A stretch of DNA of 24,111 bases, taken from contig PBUZ01000107.1 in assembly GCA_002728035.1 (NCBI GenBank), forward strand, positions 1 through 24,111, given 5' to 3'. The notes below the pieces were generated by a model. The model worked only from the letters and a program-made list of their open reading frames with translations. It did no database searches and was not told the DNA's origin. Origin of the DNA: Methanobacteriota archaeon. GTDB taxonomy: Archaea > Thermoplasmatota > Poseidoniia > Poseidoniales > Poseidoniaceae. Below, piece by piece: positions 7,337 to 15,444 of this stretch (position 1 is the stretch's first letter; every line of letters starts with the position of its first letter). Position numbers and translations under genes: made by a program.

Positions 7337-10300
7337 TCAATCGTCGTCGACCTCGTCGTCAAACTCGTCCTCTTCGTCTTCCCAATCGGCCTCGTCCTCG
7401 TCAAACGCGCCCTCACCGTAATCGATGGAGGTCTTGCTTGCAACGGTAAACACAACGGCCAAGGTGAGGATGCTGAGGATAACAAAGAGCCAGGCCAACG
7501 GTTGTTCTCGTACAGAATCAAACCAACCAAAGTACTGTCCATAAGCGATGGTGACAGCGTGTTCTGCAGAGTTGTCATCGTCGTTGGCTTCGGGAACTTC
7601 GTTCTCGGCGTCAACCACCACGCGAATACGATCGACTTCAGTGGATTCCCACTTGATGTTGATGGAGTACAATTCCCCAGCATCAAGGCCGTTTACACGC
7701 ACCGTCTCAAAGGCGGTCTCGCTTGAGCCTGCATAGAAGGCGACCTTGAACTGACTCGTCGTGTTTCCGCCTGCATTGTAGATGTCTGCTCGGATGTCAA
7801 CGGTTGCCCCTGGAGCGATGTGGTCATCGCTCAGTGCAATGTTTCGAACCCGAAGTTCAGGACCAACGGCACCAAGGCGGACCCATTGGCGCTCAAAGTC
7901 GGTGTCATCGGAAGCCAGTTCAGGAATGGGGCTTGCTTCGGAGTTTGATACGACCGGGAATTGGTTTCCTGCAGCATCGTAGCCGGTCAGGTAGAAGCCA
8001 ACGAAATCGCCCGCCCTCGGCGTGATGGTGCCGCCTGCGGTGATGTCGACGACACCCGTCCAAACGACGTTCTGCCCGTCTTGTTGCATGCCGAGAAGGG
8101 TTGAACCTGCACCGATGGTCATGGTCCGCGTGGCATCACGCATGACCCAGTGAACCATTTGCTTGGAGCCGGTGAGGTCGGCATCTTCGGTGCCTTGGAA
8201 CTCCACGGCAATGCTGGTGAGGTCGTTGTTCGCGGAGATGTCGATGACATTCAGAGGTGCGATACGTCGTGTGACACGAGGTGCGGCATCGTCGACCACC
8301 ACCTGGAGGGTGGTTGAGACCAGCGTTCCGGTCATGTCTTCACCGCGCCCAGGGATGTTGGTGATGGAGATGAGGCAGGTTCGAGATGGTGAGGATTGGA
8401 GCGTCGAGGCTGCCGAAAGCGGGACCTCCACGGCATAACCACCATCAGCGGTCAAGGAACCGTCCGACCAAAGTTTCTCACCGTCAAAGACTTCGACCAA
8501 AATGCCGACATCTCTCGGCGCTGGCGTTTGACTGCCTTCGTAGACGACGCGCCCGGAGAAGCCCAAGCGGTCGTCCTTGCGAACTCGGCTACCATCGGCA
8601 ACCGGTCCCGTACGGGGTTCGCTGATGTCTTCCACAACGAAATCTGTGGGTGAAAGCATCAAATCGTTCTCAACGCGGAAGGTGTGTTCCAGCAAGAGAA
8701 TACGGGACGGTTCTGGAGAACCCAATTCCTTGTACATCAAGGCGACATCACCCATCTCTTCGTCGGGCCAGTCCCATGTGAACTTGAAATTGAAGTCGAG
8801 CATGATCCAAGGCAGACCTGATTCGTTGGTCGTTTGCACCATCTTGCTGGTTGGGAGAAGTTGGATGTAAGGTGAATCGGACCAGAAGGTGTTGTTGAGT
8901 CCAGAGTACGAGATGCTTTGAGCGTCCCTCGCAGGATTTGGTCCTTCGAAGTCAAACACGAGTGAAATGAACTCGAAGTCAATGGCGGTGTTCGCATCGA
9001 TGAACCCGAGGCTGATGTGTTGTTCCATGCCCGCATACACGGCTTCGTTGTCCTCGTGACCAAACCATTCCAATCCGGTAAAGACCGCAGACGAGTCCTT
9101 GCGCGTTCGGAAGGTTGCATCGTCGTAAAGGAAACCGTCAGATGATTCGAACATGAGCGTTTCATCGTCGTCGTTGATGGCGGTGAAATGCAACGGATTT
9201 CCAGCCTGGTCGCCACCGTCCCAGAAGTACGAAACGCGACCCATGTTCGGGTTTCGGGATGTGTCAATGGTGGTGATGAACCACTTTGAATTGGCTTCGG
9301 TCGTGTTGGATACCATCTTCGTCATGTATTCTTCAGGGTCAGCCTCACCGTTTCTGTTGAGGTCATGGTCGGCTTCAACCCAGTAATTCAACTCCAATTC
9401 CATGGGGTGGCCAACCTTGTCGTGCACCAGCACGCGAACGGTTTGGTCGTGGGCTGCAGCCTCGTAAGCATCGTCTTCGGGGAAGACGGCCTTTCGCTCA
9501 GGCGGTGTGGCATCAACGCGGTAGGTACGTCGCCACTCCTCGTTGGGTTGCTGGACATGGTCGGGGTTGCGTTCGTTGTAGGTCTGTACCTCGTAGGTCA
9601 GGCCATCTGGAACATCGATGTTGGGCATGTCGATGGAGATGAAGAACGAACCGTTGGTGTTCGTGGTATCCCTTGCCGTCGCTTCCACGTAGCCGTTTCG
9701 CGACACGCGGACATCAAAGGCACTGTCCTTCGGAGCATCGTCGGTCTCTTGGAACCACATGGCGCCGATAAAGTGGAGTTGTTCACCTGCCGCCACCCAA
9801 GCACCGTCTTCAACATCCTGAGAGGTGACTTCACCGTCGTTGTCACGGACATTCAACCATCCCAAGCCAAACGAACGGTTGACACGAAGGCCTTCATCGG
9901 AAATCAATGGAACGGGAGCAAAGCCTGCGGTTCCGCTGTCATCCAAACAACCGGTTCGGAAACGAACGTTTTCTTGGTCGGGCATTTCACTGGTCACAAA
10001 GAATTTCCAGTGGATTTCGAGAATACCGTTGCTTTCAAGGGAATACGAAGTTGAATCCATCTCAATGTATTGCCCTGGGTCATTGGGGTCGGGGAAAATA
10101 TCCCCGTACTGCCACGACAATGTCGGCCAATTGGCCATGGAATTGGTCATCAGGGTCAATTCCGCGCTGACCATGGAGTTGGCGTTCTCACCGATCACGT
10201 GACGGGTTACCACCTCGTAGGGCGTGATACGCTCATGCAGAACTTCGCCTTCAGGAATGGAGATATCAAGATTCACCGTCTGCATGGTGTAGGTGATTTG

Positions 10301-12394
10301 GAAAGACTCGATGGCGAGTTTTCCTGATGTTTCCGATGTCAAGTTGATCGGTATGTCGACGACCCCGGAACCCGAATTTGGAATGGCATCGTTGAGTCGC
10401 TGGAGAATGGTGTTGCTCGATGTCGAGGTGACGGTGAGCGGTCCGATAAGAGCGCCGTCTTGTGCCGAGCGTTTCCATGCATTGACGCCGTTGATGGTGA
10501 TGCCCGGCTGTTCAGGGGCATTGGAGTGCAGTGCAATCGACAAGTCGGTCAGCGAGGGTGTGGCGGACGTTGACGAGGTCGACAGCATGATGCGGACGCA
10601 GAAGTAGTACGAACTGCCCGTCATTGATTTGGTTTGGTTGGGTGAGGTAAAGGAGACAACACCGTTGCTTCCCGTGGTGCATGTTGTACTCGAGGAATAC
10701 CCGATGTTCACGCGCACGGTGGTTGAGGAGGGGCCAGTTTCGGTCCAATCAACGGTGGCTGCGACGACAGACTTCGTTCCGCTTCCAACATATTGGTAAG
10801 CATAATACCAACCACTTGATTGATAATTCGTGGTGTAGGACAACACGATATCACCGAGAACGGGAGATTTCGAGGCGCTCCCGTTGAGGGTTGCTCGCCA
10901 CTTGATTTGGCTTCCTGCAGCTGGGAAGGTTACCTTCTGTCCCACACTTCCCGACCGCCACGTGGTGCCACCATCGTTGGAAACATCAACGCTGATGCTT
11001 GTGCCCGTTGGAATGGAGCCGAAGATACCGTCGATGCTGATAGTGTTCACGGCGCGAGAAATTGAGCTCGTTTGCCCGACGACCATCTGGCTGCTTTGCG
11101 TGGTCGAGCGGACATCAAAATGTGACCCGTCGCCGTAGGAATGCACCTTTCGGGTTCCTTGTGTGCAATAGTTTGTTCCTGACCAGTGGCAGGAGAAGAA
11201 CACCTTGTTGTCGTCCGAATCTACGATGCCGTAGTGTCCGCCTCCGGGCATGGTGCGTTCGCCTTGTGGGATGAGCAAACCGCTCTGCAGCGTGAAGTGG
11301 TAGTGAACGCTCTTGAAGTCCGTGTTGTAGTAGTAAATGTTGTACATCACGCTTGGCATGCTAACGGAAAGTCCAGCCCCGTAGTCGTAGTAATAACTCG
11401 TTGACGTCATCAGCCAGGTGTTACGAATGACCGTTGGTGAAGCCGGGTTGACTTCCTTCAGGTAGTGATTCTGTGCAGAGTTGTCGTAGGTGCCGATGTA
11501 CATCTTCCCGGTGTTGTCGTCGAAATCAATACCTGAGACGTAATTGGGGTAGCCGTAATTGTAGGCATTCTTGCAGGTCCAAACGACCTGGGTGCCTGCG
11601 GTGTTCCAGTCAACCTCCCACTTGTGGATTTTGTAATACGACCAGTGCGCGGTGTAGACATCGCCGTTGTACACATCGGCGTCAAAGATGTTGTAGAGGG
11701 CTGATGAGCCGCACGTTGAGGTGGAATAGGAGGCCGAGCCGAGGTATTGGCCCGTGGAAGGGTTCACCCGAAGGATGGTCGGTGTCGAAGTCATCGAAGA
11801 ACTGGTATAGCGGAAGATATGAATCTCTGAGGAGTTGATCGGTACCGTCACACCAGTGTAGCTCCAGGGTGCGTTGCTGGCAACGGAGAGATCGGTGTAT
11901 TTTTTGGTCGGGCTGACGTAGCCTTGGTCACTCAAGGCCACGAATTCACCGGTCGTGTTCATGTGAGCATTCCCCAGTGAACTCACCGAAGAGGAAGAGG
12001 AAAAACGCGGCATGAGTTCGGTTGGATTGCCTTTGAGGTACATCGTTTCTGAACTCACGTCGACGTTGTCCCGGCGAGAGGTCGTGAACGGAGAGGGGTG
12101 GCCTGCGTTGGAACTCGTGTGGTCCGTATCGCCTTCGCCTCCGTAATGCGAGTTGGTGGTCCAGTTGGTCCAGGAGGTGGTGCTTGCATCGCCTCGAAGA
12201 TTGAACGAAGCCGACGTGACCTCTGCCCCGTAGGGAATGGAAACGAGACCCGCAGGGCCCTCGCCTTTCGCAGAAAACGTGTGTTCATAGGACGTGGTTC
12301 CGTCTTTGAATTGCGTTTCCGTCGTAGCGGCTCCCGCCAAAGGTGAAAGGACTGAGAGAACAAAGACCAAGGTTAGGAAGACTGCTCGTTGCAT
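7337..12394 (-). CDS. Giant surface protein (1685 residues) with CARDB domain, membrane anchor and acidic cytoplasmic tail
   Basis: A predicted exported, single-pass anchored envelope protein. The chosen ATG at 12394 is followed directly by a signal peptide (MQRAVFLTLVFVLSVLSPLAGA) and preceded by GGTGA six bases upstream. An open frame continues to 12538, but that extension adds 48 residues with several Cys, buries the signal peptide and runs into the divergent gene, so it is rejected. The N-terminal third is rich in Ser, Thr, Tyr and Asn with propeller-like stretches; the middle consists of beta-sandwich-like segments, including an EF-hand-like DLNRNGEADPEEY. Residues about 1511-1618 form a CARDB Ig-like domain (LRVRNIALSDDHIAPGATVD...YNAGGNTTS). 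A membrane helix follows at about 1632-1652, then a cytoplasmic tail of about 29 residues that is nearly all Asp and Glu. Role unknown; adhesion or polymer capture is inference. Confidence 0.88.
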   Translation of the reverse strand: MQRAVFLTLVFVLSVLSPLAGAATTETQFKDGTTSYEHTFSAKGEGPAGLVSIPYGAEVTSASFNLRGDASTTSWTNWTTNSHYGGEGDTDHTSSNAGHPSPFTTSRRDNVDVSSETMYLKGNPTELMPRFSSSSSVSSLGNAHMNTTGEFVALSDQGYVSPTKKYTDLSVASNAPWSYTGVTVPINSSEIHIFRYTSSSMTSTPTILRVNPSTGQYLGSASYSTSTCGSSALYNIFDADVYNGDVYTAHWSYYKIHKWEVDWNTAGTQVVWTCKNAYNYGYPNYVSGIDFDDNTGKMYIGTYDNSAQNHYLKEVNPASPTVIRNTWLMTSTSYYYDYGAGLSVSMPSVMYNIYYYNTDFKSVHYHFTLQSGLLIPQGERTMPGGGHYGIVDSDDNKVFFSCHWSGTNYCTQGTRKVHSYGDGSHFDVRSTTQSSQMVVGQTSSISRAVNTISIDGIFGSIPTGTSISVDVSNDGGTTWRSGSVGQKVTFPAAGSQIKWRATLNGSASKSPVLGDIVLSYTTNYQSSGWYYAYQYVGSGTKSVVAATVDWTETGPSSTTVRVNIGYSSSTTCTTGSNGVVSFTSPNQTKSMTGSSYYFCVRIMLSTSSTSATPSLTDLSIALHSNAPEQPGITINGVNAWKRSAQDGALIGPLTVTSTSSNTILQRLNDAIPNSGSGVVDIPINLTSETSGKLAIESFQITYTMQTVNLDISIPEGEVLHERITPYEVVTRHVIGENANSMVSAELTLMTNSMANWPTLSWQYGDIFPDPNDPGQYIEMDSTSYSLESNGILEIHWKFFVTSEMPDQENVRFRTGCLDDSGTAGFAPVPLISDEGLRVNRSFGLGWLNVRDNDGEVTSQDVEDGAWVAAGEQLHFIGAMWFQETDDAPKDSAFDVRVSRNGYVEATARDTTNTNGSFFISIDMPNIDVPDGLTYEVQTYNERNPDHVQQPNEEWRRTYRVDATPPERKAVFPEDDAYEAAAHDQTVRVLVHDKVGHPMELELNYWVEADHDLNRNGEADPEEYMTKMVSNTTEANSKWFITTIDTSRNPNMGRVSYFWDGGDQAGNPLHFTAINDDDETLMFESSDGFLYDDATFRTRKDSSAVFTGLEWFGHEDNEAVYAGMEQHISLGFIDANTAIDFEFISLVFDFEGPNPARDAQSISYSGLNNTFWSDSPYIQLLPTSKMVQTTNESGLPWIMLDFNFKFTWDWPDEEMGDVALMYKELGSPEPSRILLLEHTFRVENDLMLSPTDFVVEDISEPRTGPVADGSRVRKDDRLGFSGRVVYEGSQTPAPRDVGILVEVFDGEKLWSDGSLTADGGYAVEVPLSAASTLQSSPSRTCLISITNIPGRGEDMTGTLVSTTLQVVVDDAAPRVTRRIAPLNVIDISANNDLTSIAVEFQGTEDADLTGSKQMVHWVMRDATRTMTIGAGSTLLGMQQDGQNVVWTGVVDITAGGTITPRAGDFVGFYLTGYDAAGNQFPVVSNSEASPIPELASDDTDFERQWVRLGAVGPELRVRNIALSDDHIAPGATVDIRADIYNAGGNTTSQFKVAFYAGSSETAFETVRVNGLDAGELYSINIKWESTEVDRIRVVVDAENEVPEANDDDNSAEHAVTIAYGQYFGWFDSVREQPLAWLFVILSILTLAVVFTVASKTSIDYGEGAFDEDEADWEDEEDEFDDEVDDD

Positions 12395-12443
12395 GGTGGT
12401 CACCGATGGACATGTTCTGCAGTGCCTACATTGCATTTGAACC

Positions 12444-12929
12444 ATGCCCCTCCAAGACTGGGAACGTTCCATCACCGATTCACAAACAAAGGGAGGATTG
12501 AAGTCCACGGACGCGTTGGCATGGAACGGCGATATCATGAGCGAAGAAGGGTCGTTTCTCGGTCGATGGTGGGCAAGACAACACGGGCGTCAATTTGCAA
12601 TCACAGCCATTACGGCTGGTTCCAGCGGGCTGTTGTTGGTCTTGTGCGCCTTCCAATTGTTGTTCTTGCAGGACCATGCTGAATGGAACGATTTCACCGG
12701 TGCGGCCATCGTTGGAGCCGTGGTGACGCTGATGGTGTTCCTGGTTTCCTTCCCGGAATATTTGCGCTTCAAGGGCCATGTCGCCACACTCGAGGAGATC
12801 AAAGAGATTCAATCCACCTCGGAACTTCGGCGAAGAAAAGCCGACGGTGTCGAAGCAGCGGAAGCGCTCGGTGCTGGCCATCTCGAGCAATGGAATGCAT
12901 TCCTTGATAGCAAAGGCTTGCGACGATAA
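12444..12929 (+). CDS. Small membrane protein of unknown function, two predicted membrane helices
   Basis: Not recognised. The 161-residue reading starts at ATG 12444; an alternative ATG at 12537 (MSEEGSFLGRWW) would give 130 residues and leave a wider divergent gap. There is no convincing ribosome binding site for either. Two hydrophobic stretches (about residues 52-75, ITAITAGSSGLLLVLCAFQL, and 85-103, AAIVGAVVTLMVFLVSF) predict a helical hairpin. A charged C-terminal tail (residues 105-161) rich in Glu, Lys and Arg is probably cytoplasmic and may form a coiled coil. It is followed after 15 bases by the signal peptidase gene, so the two are likely co-transcribed. An accessory role in protein export is possible but rests on position alone. 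Confidence 0.7.
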   Translation: MPLQDWERSITDSQTKGGLKSTDALAWNGDIMSEEGSFLGRWWARQHGRQFAITAITAGSSGLLLVLCAFQLLFLQDHAEWNDFTGAAIVGAVVTLMVFLVSFPEYLRFKGHVATLEEIKEIQSTSELRRRKADGVEAAEALGAGHLEQWNAFLDSKGLRR

Positions 12930-12944
12930 GCCTGAGGCAGGACC

Positions 12945-13928
12945 ATGTCCGACCACGACCCGTTCAAGTCCTTGGTGCTTGAGCTTGCTTTGGCCGTTGG
13001 AATGATCGCGTGTCTGGTCGGTGCGATGTTCATTCACACCGGTTCCATGCCCCCGTTGGTGGTGGTGGAATCAAAATCCATGATCCATGATGAGGCTGGA
13101 GAAATCGGGAGCATTGATGCTGGCGACCTAATCTTGGTCCACAACCAACCCAGCGATACCATCATCACCTTCGCAGAAGCCACCGATCCAAACAACAACG
13201 CCTACGGATACGAACAACACGGACTCGAAGGCGACGTCATCATTTACTCAAAAAACGGTGAAGGTGGCACCCCCATCATTCATCGAGCCATCATGCGAGT
13301 GGTGGCAGAGGAGACGGTGCTTCCTGACCGCACCGCTTCGACGCCATGTCCTGAGGAGGCGACCTACGATGAACTGCGAATCGCCGAAGATGGGTTGCCT
13401 GGCTCGTGCATTCTCACCTGGTCGGTGCCGGGCACGACCGTGAGCAACGTCGCCAACATCACCGTGCATTTCAACGGCTCCCAAGCAGGCCACTATGATT
13501 GCAAGCGACCGGCTCATGCCGGAATTGAAGCCTATCTGGTGGTGGACCAATGGGTCCCTCGCCACGAAGGTATGCTGACGCTTGGTGACAACAACAAGTG
13601 CTCCGTTGACCAAGGAGCAGAAGCCGTCCGGGGTTCTGCCGGTGTCCACAGCCCTTCAGGCGTGGTTGGCCCGGTACGGGACACATGGGTATTGGGCGTG
13701 GCTGGAGGCGAAATTCCTTGGATTGGGACGGTGAAACTCATGGTCGGAGGGCCAGATTCCTACGGTACGAGGGACGTCCCCACCGGATCGTTTGTTGCCC
13801 TCTTTTCACTCATCGCTTTGGTGATTTTCACGCCCCAAGGCATGGAATTCATGTTCCGCCGTTGGTTGAACAAGGCCCCTGAATGGGACAGTGTCGTTGA
13901 GAAAACCGACCCTTACGAAGCATCGTAA
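12945..13928 (+). CDS. sec11: Archaeal/ER-type signal peptidase I (Sec11-like, family S26B)
   Basis: A membrane serine protease that removes signal peptides from exported proteins, here probably including the giant surface proteins nearby. A helix at residues 11-31 precedes the nucleophile motif VVVESKSM (S45). Box C/D GDVIIYS...IIHRAI supplies the general base H113, so the Ser-His arrangement is that of archaea and the ER rather than the bacterial Ser-Lys type. The last conserved box, LTLGDNNKCSVD, gives D215 and D222. A second helix lies at about 283-298, followed by a short tail. About 100 residues separate H113 from D215, where typical family members have only a few tens; the extra segment contains Cys134, Cys154 and Cys186. 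GAGG seven bases before the ATG is a good ribosome binding site. The 3' end overlaps the convergent gene by 16 bases. Confidence 0.9.
   Translation: MSDHDPFKSLVLELALAVGMIACLVGAMFIHTGSMPPLVVVESKSMIHDEAGEIGSIDAGDLILVHNQPSDTIITFAEATDPNNNAYGYEQHGLEGDVIIYSKNGEGGTPIIHRAIMRVVAEETVLPDRTASTPCPEEATYDELRIAEDGLPGSCILTWSVPGTTVSNVANITVHFNGSQAGHYDCKRPAHAGIEAYLVVDQWVPRHEGMLTLGDNNKCSVDQGAEAVRGSAGVHSPSGVVGPVRDTWVLGVAGGEIPWIGTVKLMVGGPDSYGTRDVPTGSFVALFSLIALVIFTPQGMEFMFRRWLNKAPEWDSVVEKTDPYEAS
13913..13928. other. Quasi-palindromic overlap of two convergent stop regions
   Basis: The 16 bases TTACGAAGCATCGTAA contain both stop codons. TTACGA and TCGTAA are perfect inverted arms around AGCA, so the plus-strand protein ends Tyr-Glu-Ala-Ser and the minus-strand one Tyr-Asp-Ala-Ser. 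Confidence 0.9.
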
Positions 13929-14662
13929 CCCGAATGCTGCAGTGCTTCGTCCAAGGACAGCAAACCTTCGCTGACCTTGCGCGCCATGTCGAGTGAGATC
14001 GTGATGGCGCCCTTGGACCGTTGGCGACTCATTCGCTGGAGATTTTTTAGTTCTCCATGAGGGGTGGCATGTGCCCGTTGTTCGTGCACCGCAGTCCCTT
14101 GCTGCATGGCGATTTTGACGGCCGCGGCTCCATGGTCATGGCGGGAACCCCCTGCGCTGGTTCGGTGCTCATTGACCTCCTCAACAAAAAAGCCGAAGGC
14201 CAACACCTCGTTGATGAGTTGATCTCGGTGATTTGGAGAGCCGTTGCCGATGCGCATGCGAACCGTTGTGGGTTGTAAGGTAGCGACCAAATCCTCCAGG
14301 CTCTGCAAGGCATCTACAACACTTTCTGCAACGTGTTTTCCGAGGAGAACGCCGTCGCCGAGGAAGGCACACCCCGGTCGTGGACCAGGGTCAACCCCAA
14401 CGATGAGTTCCTTCAACGGCCCTTGCTGCCGCCGTGCAAGCACCCAAGTAGCCACAAAACCGTGCACATCATCGACCGTCACCGCCACGCCATTGCCCTC
14501 CAAACGCTTGACCTCCTCGGGTGTGCCAAACCACCACGCATCGGGCTCTGGAAGTGGCTCATCAGGGGAAAGAAGCGTCACTGGAATATTGTGGTCAGTG
14601 AACTCGCGAAGCAACTTGTGTGCAAGACGAAAGTCATCGGTGCGCACGTAGAGCCGTTTCAC
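13913..14662 (-). CDS. Predicted RNase H-fold (RuvC/YqgF-like) nuclease
   Basis: A 249-residue protein starting at GTG 14662; no other start exists before the upstream in-frame stop. Residues 1-80 form a small N-terminal domain I do not recognise (KRLYVRTDDFRLAHKLL). From residue 86 the pattern follows the RuvC/YqgF branch of the RNase H fold: LIVGVDPGPRPG with D91 on the first strand, RIGNGSPNHRDQLI, FFVEEVNEHRTS with E162/E165, and SRHDHGAAAVKIAM with D176. These are the expected positions of metal-binding acidic residues. The last 50 residues are basic. Family members cut branched DNA or process RNA; a nuclease role here is inferred from the fold motifs only. It is divergent from the Hjc-type resolvase gene across a 125-base gap, and its 3' end overlaps the signal peptidase gene. 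Confidence 0.75.
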   Translation of the reverse strand: MKRLYVRTDDFRLAHKLLREFTDHNIPVTLLSPDEPLPEPDAWWFGTPEEVKRLEGNGVAVTVDDVHGFVATWVLARRQQGPLKELIVGVDPGPRPGCAFLGDGVLLGKHVAESVVDALQSLEDLVATLQPTTVRMRIGNGSPNHRDQLINEVLAFGFFVEEVNEHRTSAGGSRHDHGAAAVKIAMQQGTAVHEQRAHATPHGELKNLQRMSRQRSKGAITISLDMARKVSEGLLSLDEALQHSGYDAS

Positions 14663-14787
14663 GGGTCGCCTTTGCCCCTGCCCTGTTCTAACCTATCGGT
14701 TCGCTGTGTTCACACGATTGGAAAGTCCACCGATGTTTTGGGGTTTTGACCGAAGTCATCAAGAACGATGGACAGCGATGGTCGACC

Positions 14788-15444
14788 ATGACAGGCGCCT
14801 ATGAGCGTGAACTGCGTGAGGTTCTTTCGGGTACGGAAAAGGGCGTTAATGCCGTGATCCGAAGTTGCACTTCTGAGGAAAAAGCGCGCATGAAATGCGT
14901 CCAAAGTCGCCCGTTCTTGGTGGTCCGCGCAGCAGGTTCTGGAATGGAAGGAAGCGGTGACCTCGTCGCCCTTCGAGGCGATTGCTCGTTTCCCATCGAA
15001 GTGAAATCTACCAAAGCACCAAAACTCTACTTTTCTGGACGAACGAAAGACCAGTTGGACGCCATGATTCGAGAGGGTGAACGAAGTGGCTTGATGCCGC
15101 TCTATGCGCATCGTCGCAAAGGCGTTCGCGGCGATTCGTGGCGTATTTTTCGCGTTGAAACAAACGGGCTCACGGGGACGCTTGGAAAACTTGCCAAAAT
15201 GATCCCGTCCCTGCCATTGACCAGAAACGGATCGCCCTTTATCGATTGGGAACAAGGAATGCCGTTGAATCGCTTCCTGAGCATGATGTGTGCTGCAGAT
15301 GAACCAAACAAGCGCGTACTTCACCCGCTTCAAGTTCGTGCGTCGACCAACGAATTCACCGAAGAAGATGCACGTTCGGTCACCGATGTGCTTGCGGAGT
15401 TGGAACGAAGACGAGCAGATGTACTTCGTCCGCTTCAGAGGTAA
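14788..15444 (+). CDS. hjc: Archaeal Holliday junction resolvase, Hjc type (PD-(D/E)XK fold)
   Basis: Hjc is a dimeric endonuclease that cuts four-way DNA junctions during recombination and fork repair. Counting from ATG 14788 (218 residues), GAYERELREVL supplies E6, FLVVRAAGSGMEGSGDLVAL supplies R47 and D58, and FPIEVKST supplies E71 and K73. This is the Hjc order of E, R, D, E-x-K. The following YFSGRTKDQLDAMI...GLMPLYAHRR and WRIFRVE also match the fold. A TTG at 14746 would add 14 residues, but the ATG is preferred because the conserved motif begins just after it. Two differences from short Hjc proteins are about 20 extra residues between E6 and the VVR strand, and a C-terminal extension of about 95 residues rich in Glu and Arg. 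It faces the RNase H-fold gene head to head and overlaps the protease gene by 10 bases at its end. Confidence 0.9.
   Translation: MTGAYERELREVLSGTEKGVNAVIRSCTSEEKARMKCVQSRPFLVVRAAGSGMEGSGDLVALRGDCSFPIEVKSTKAPKLYFSGRTKDQLDAMIREGERSGLMPLYAHRRKGVRGDSWRIFRVETNGLTGTLGKLAKMIPSLPLTRNGSPFIDWEQGMPLNRFLSMMCAADEPNKRVLHPLQVRASTNEFTEEDARSVTDVLAELERRRADVLRPLQR

Noticed and set aside
12395..12538. Upstream extension of the 1685-residue surface protein
   Set aside because: It would place 48 Cys-containing residues before the signal peptide and overlap the divergent gene; GGTGA sits before the ATG at 12394.
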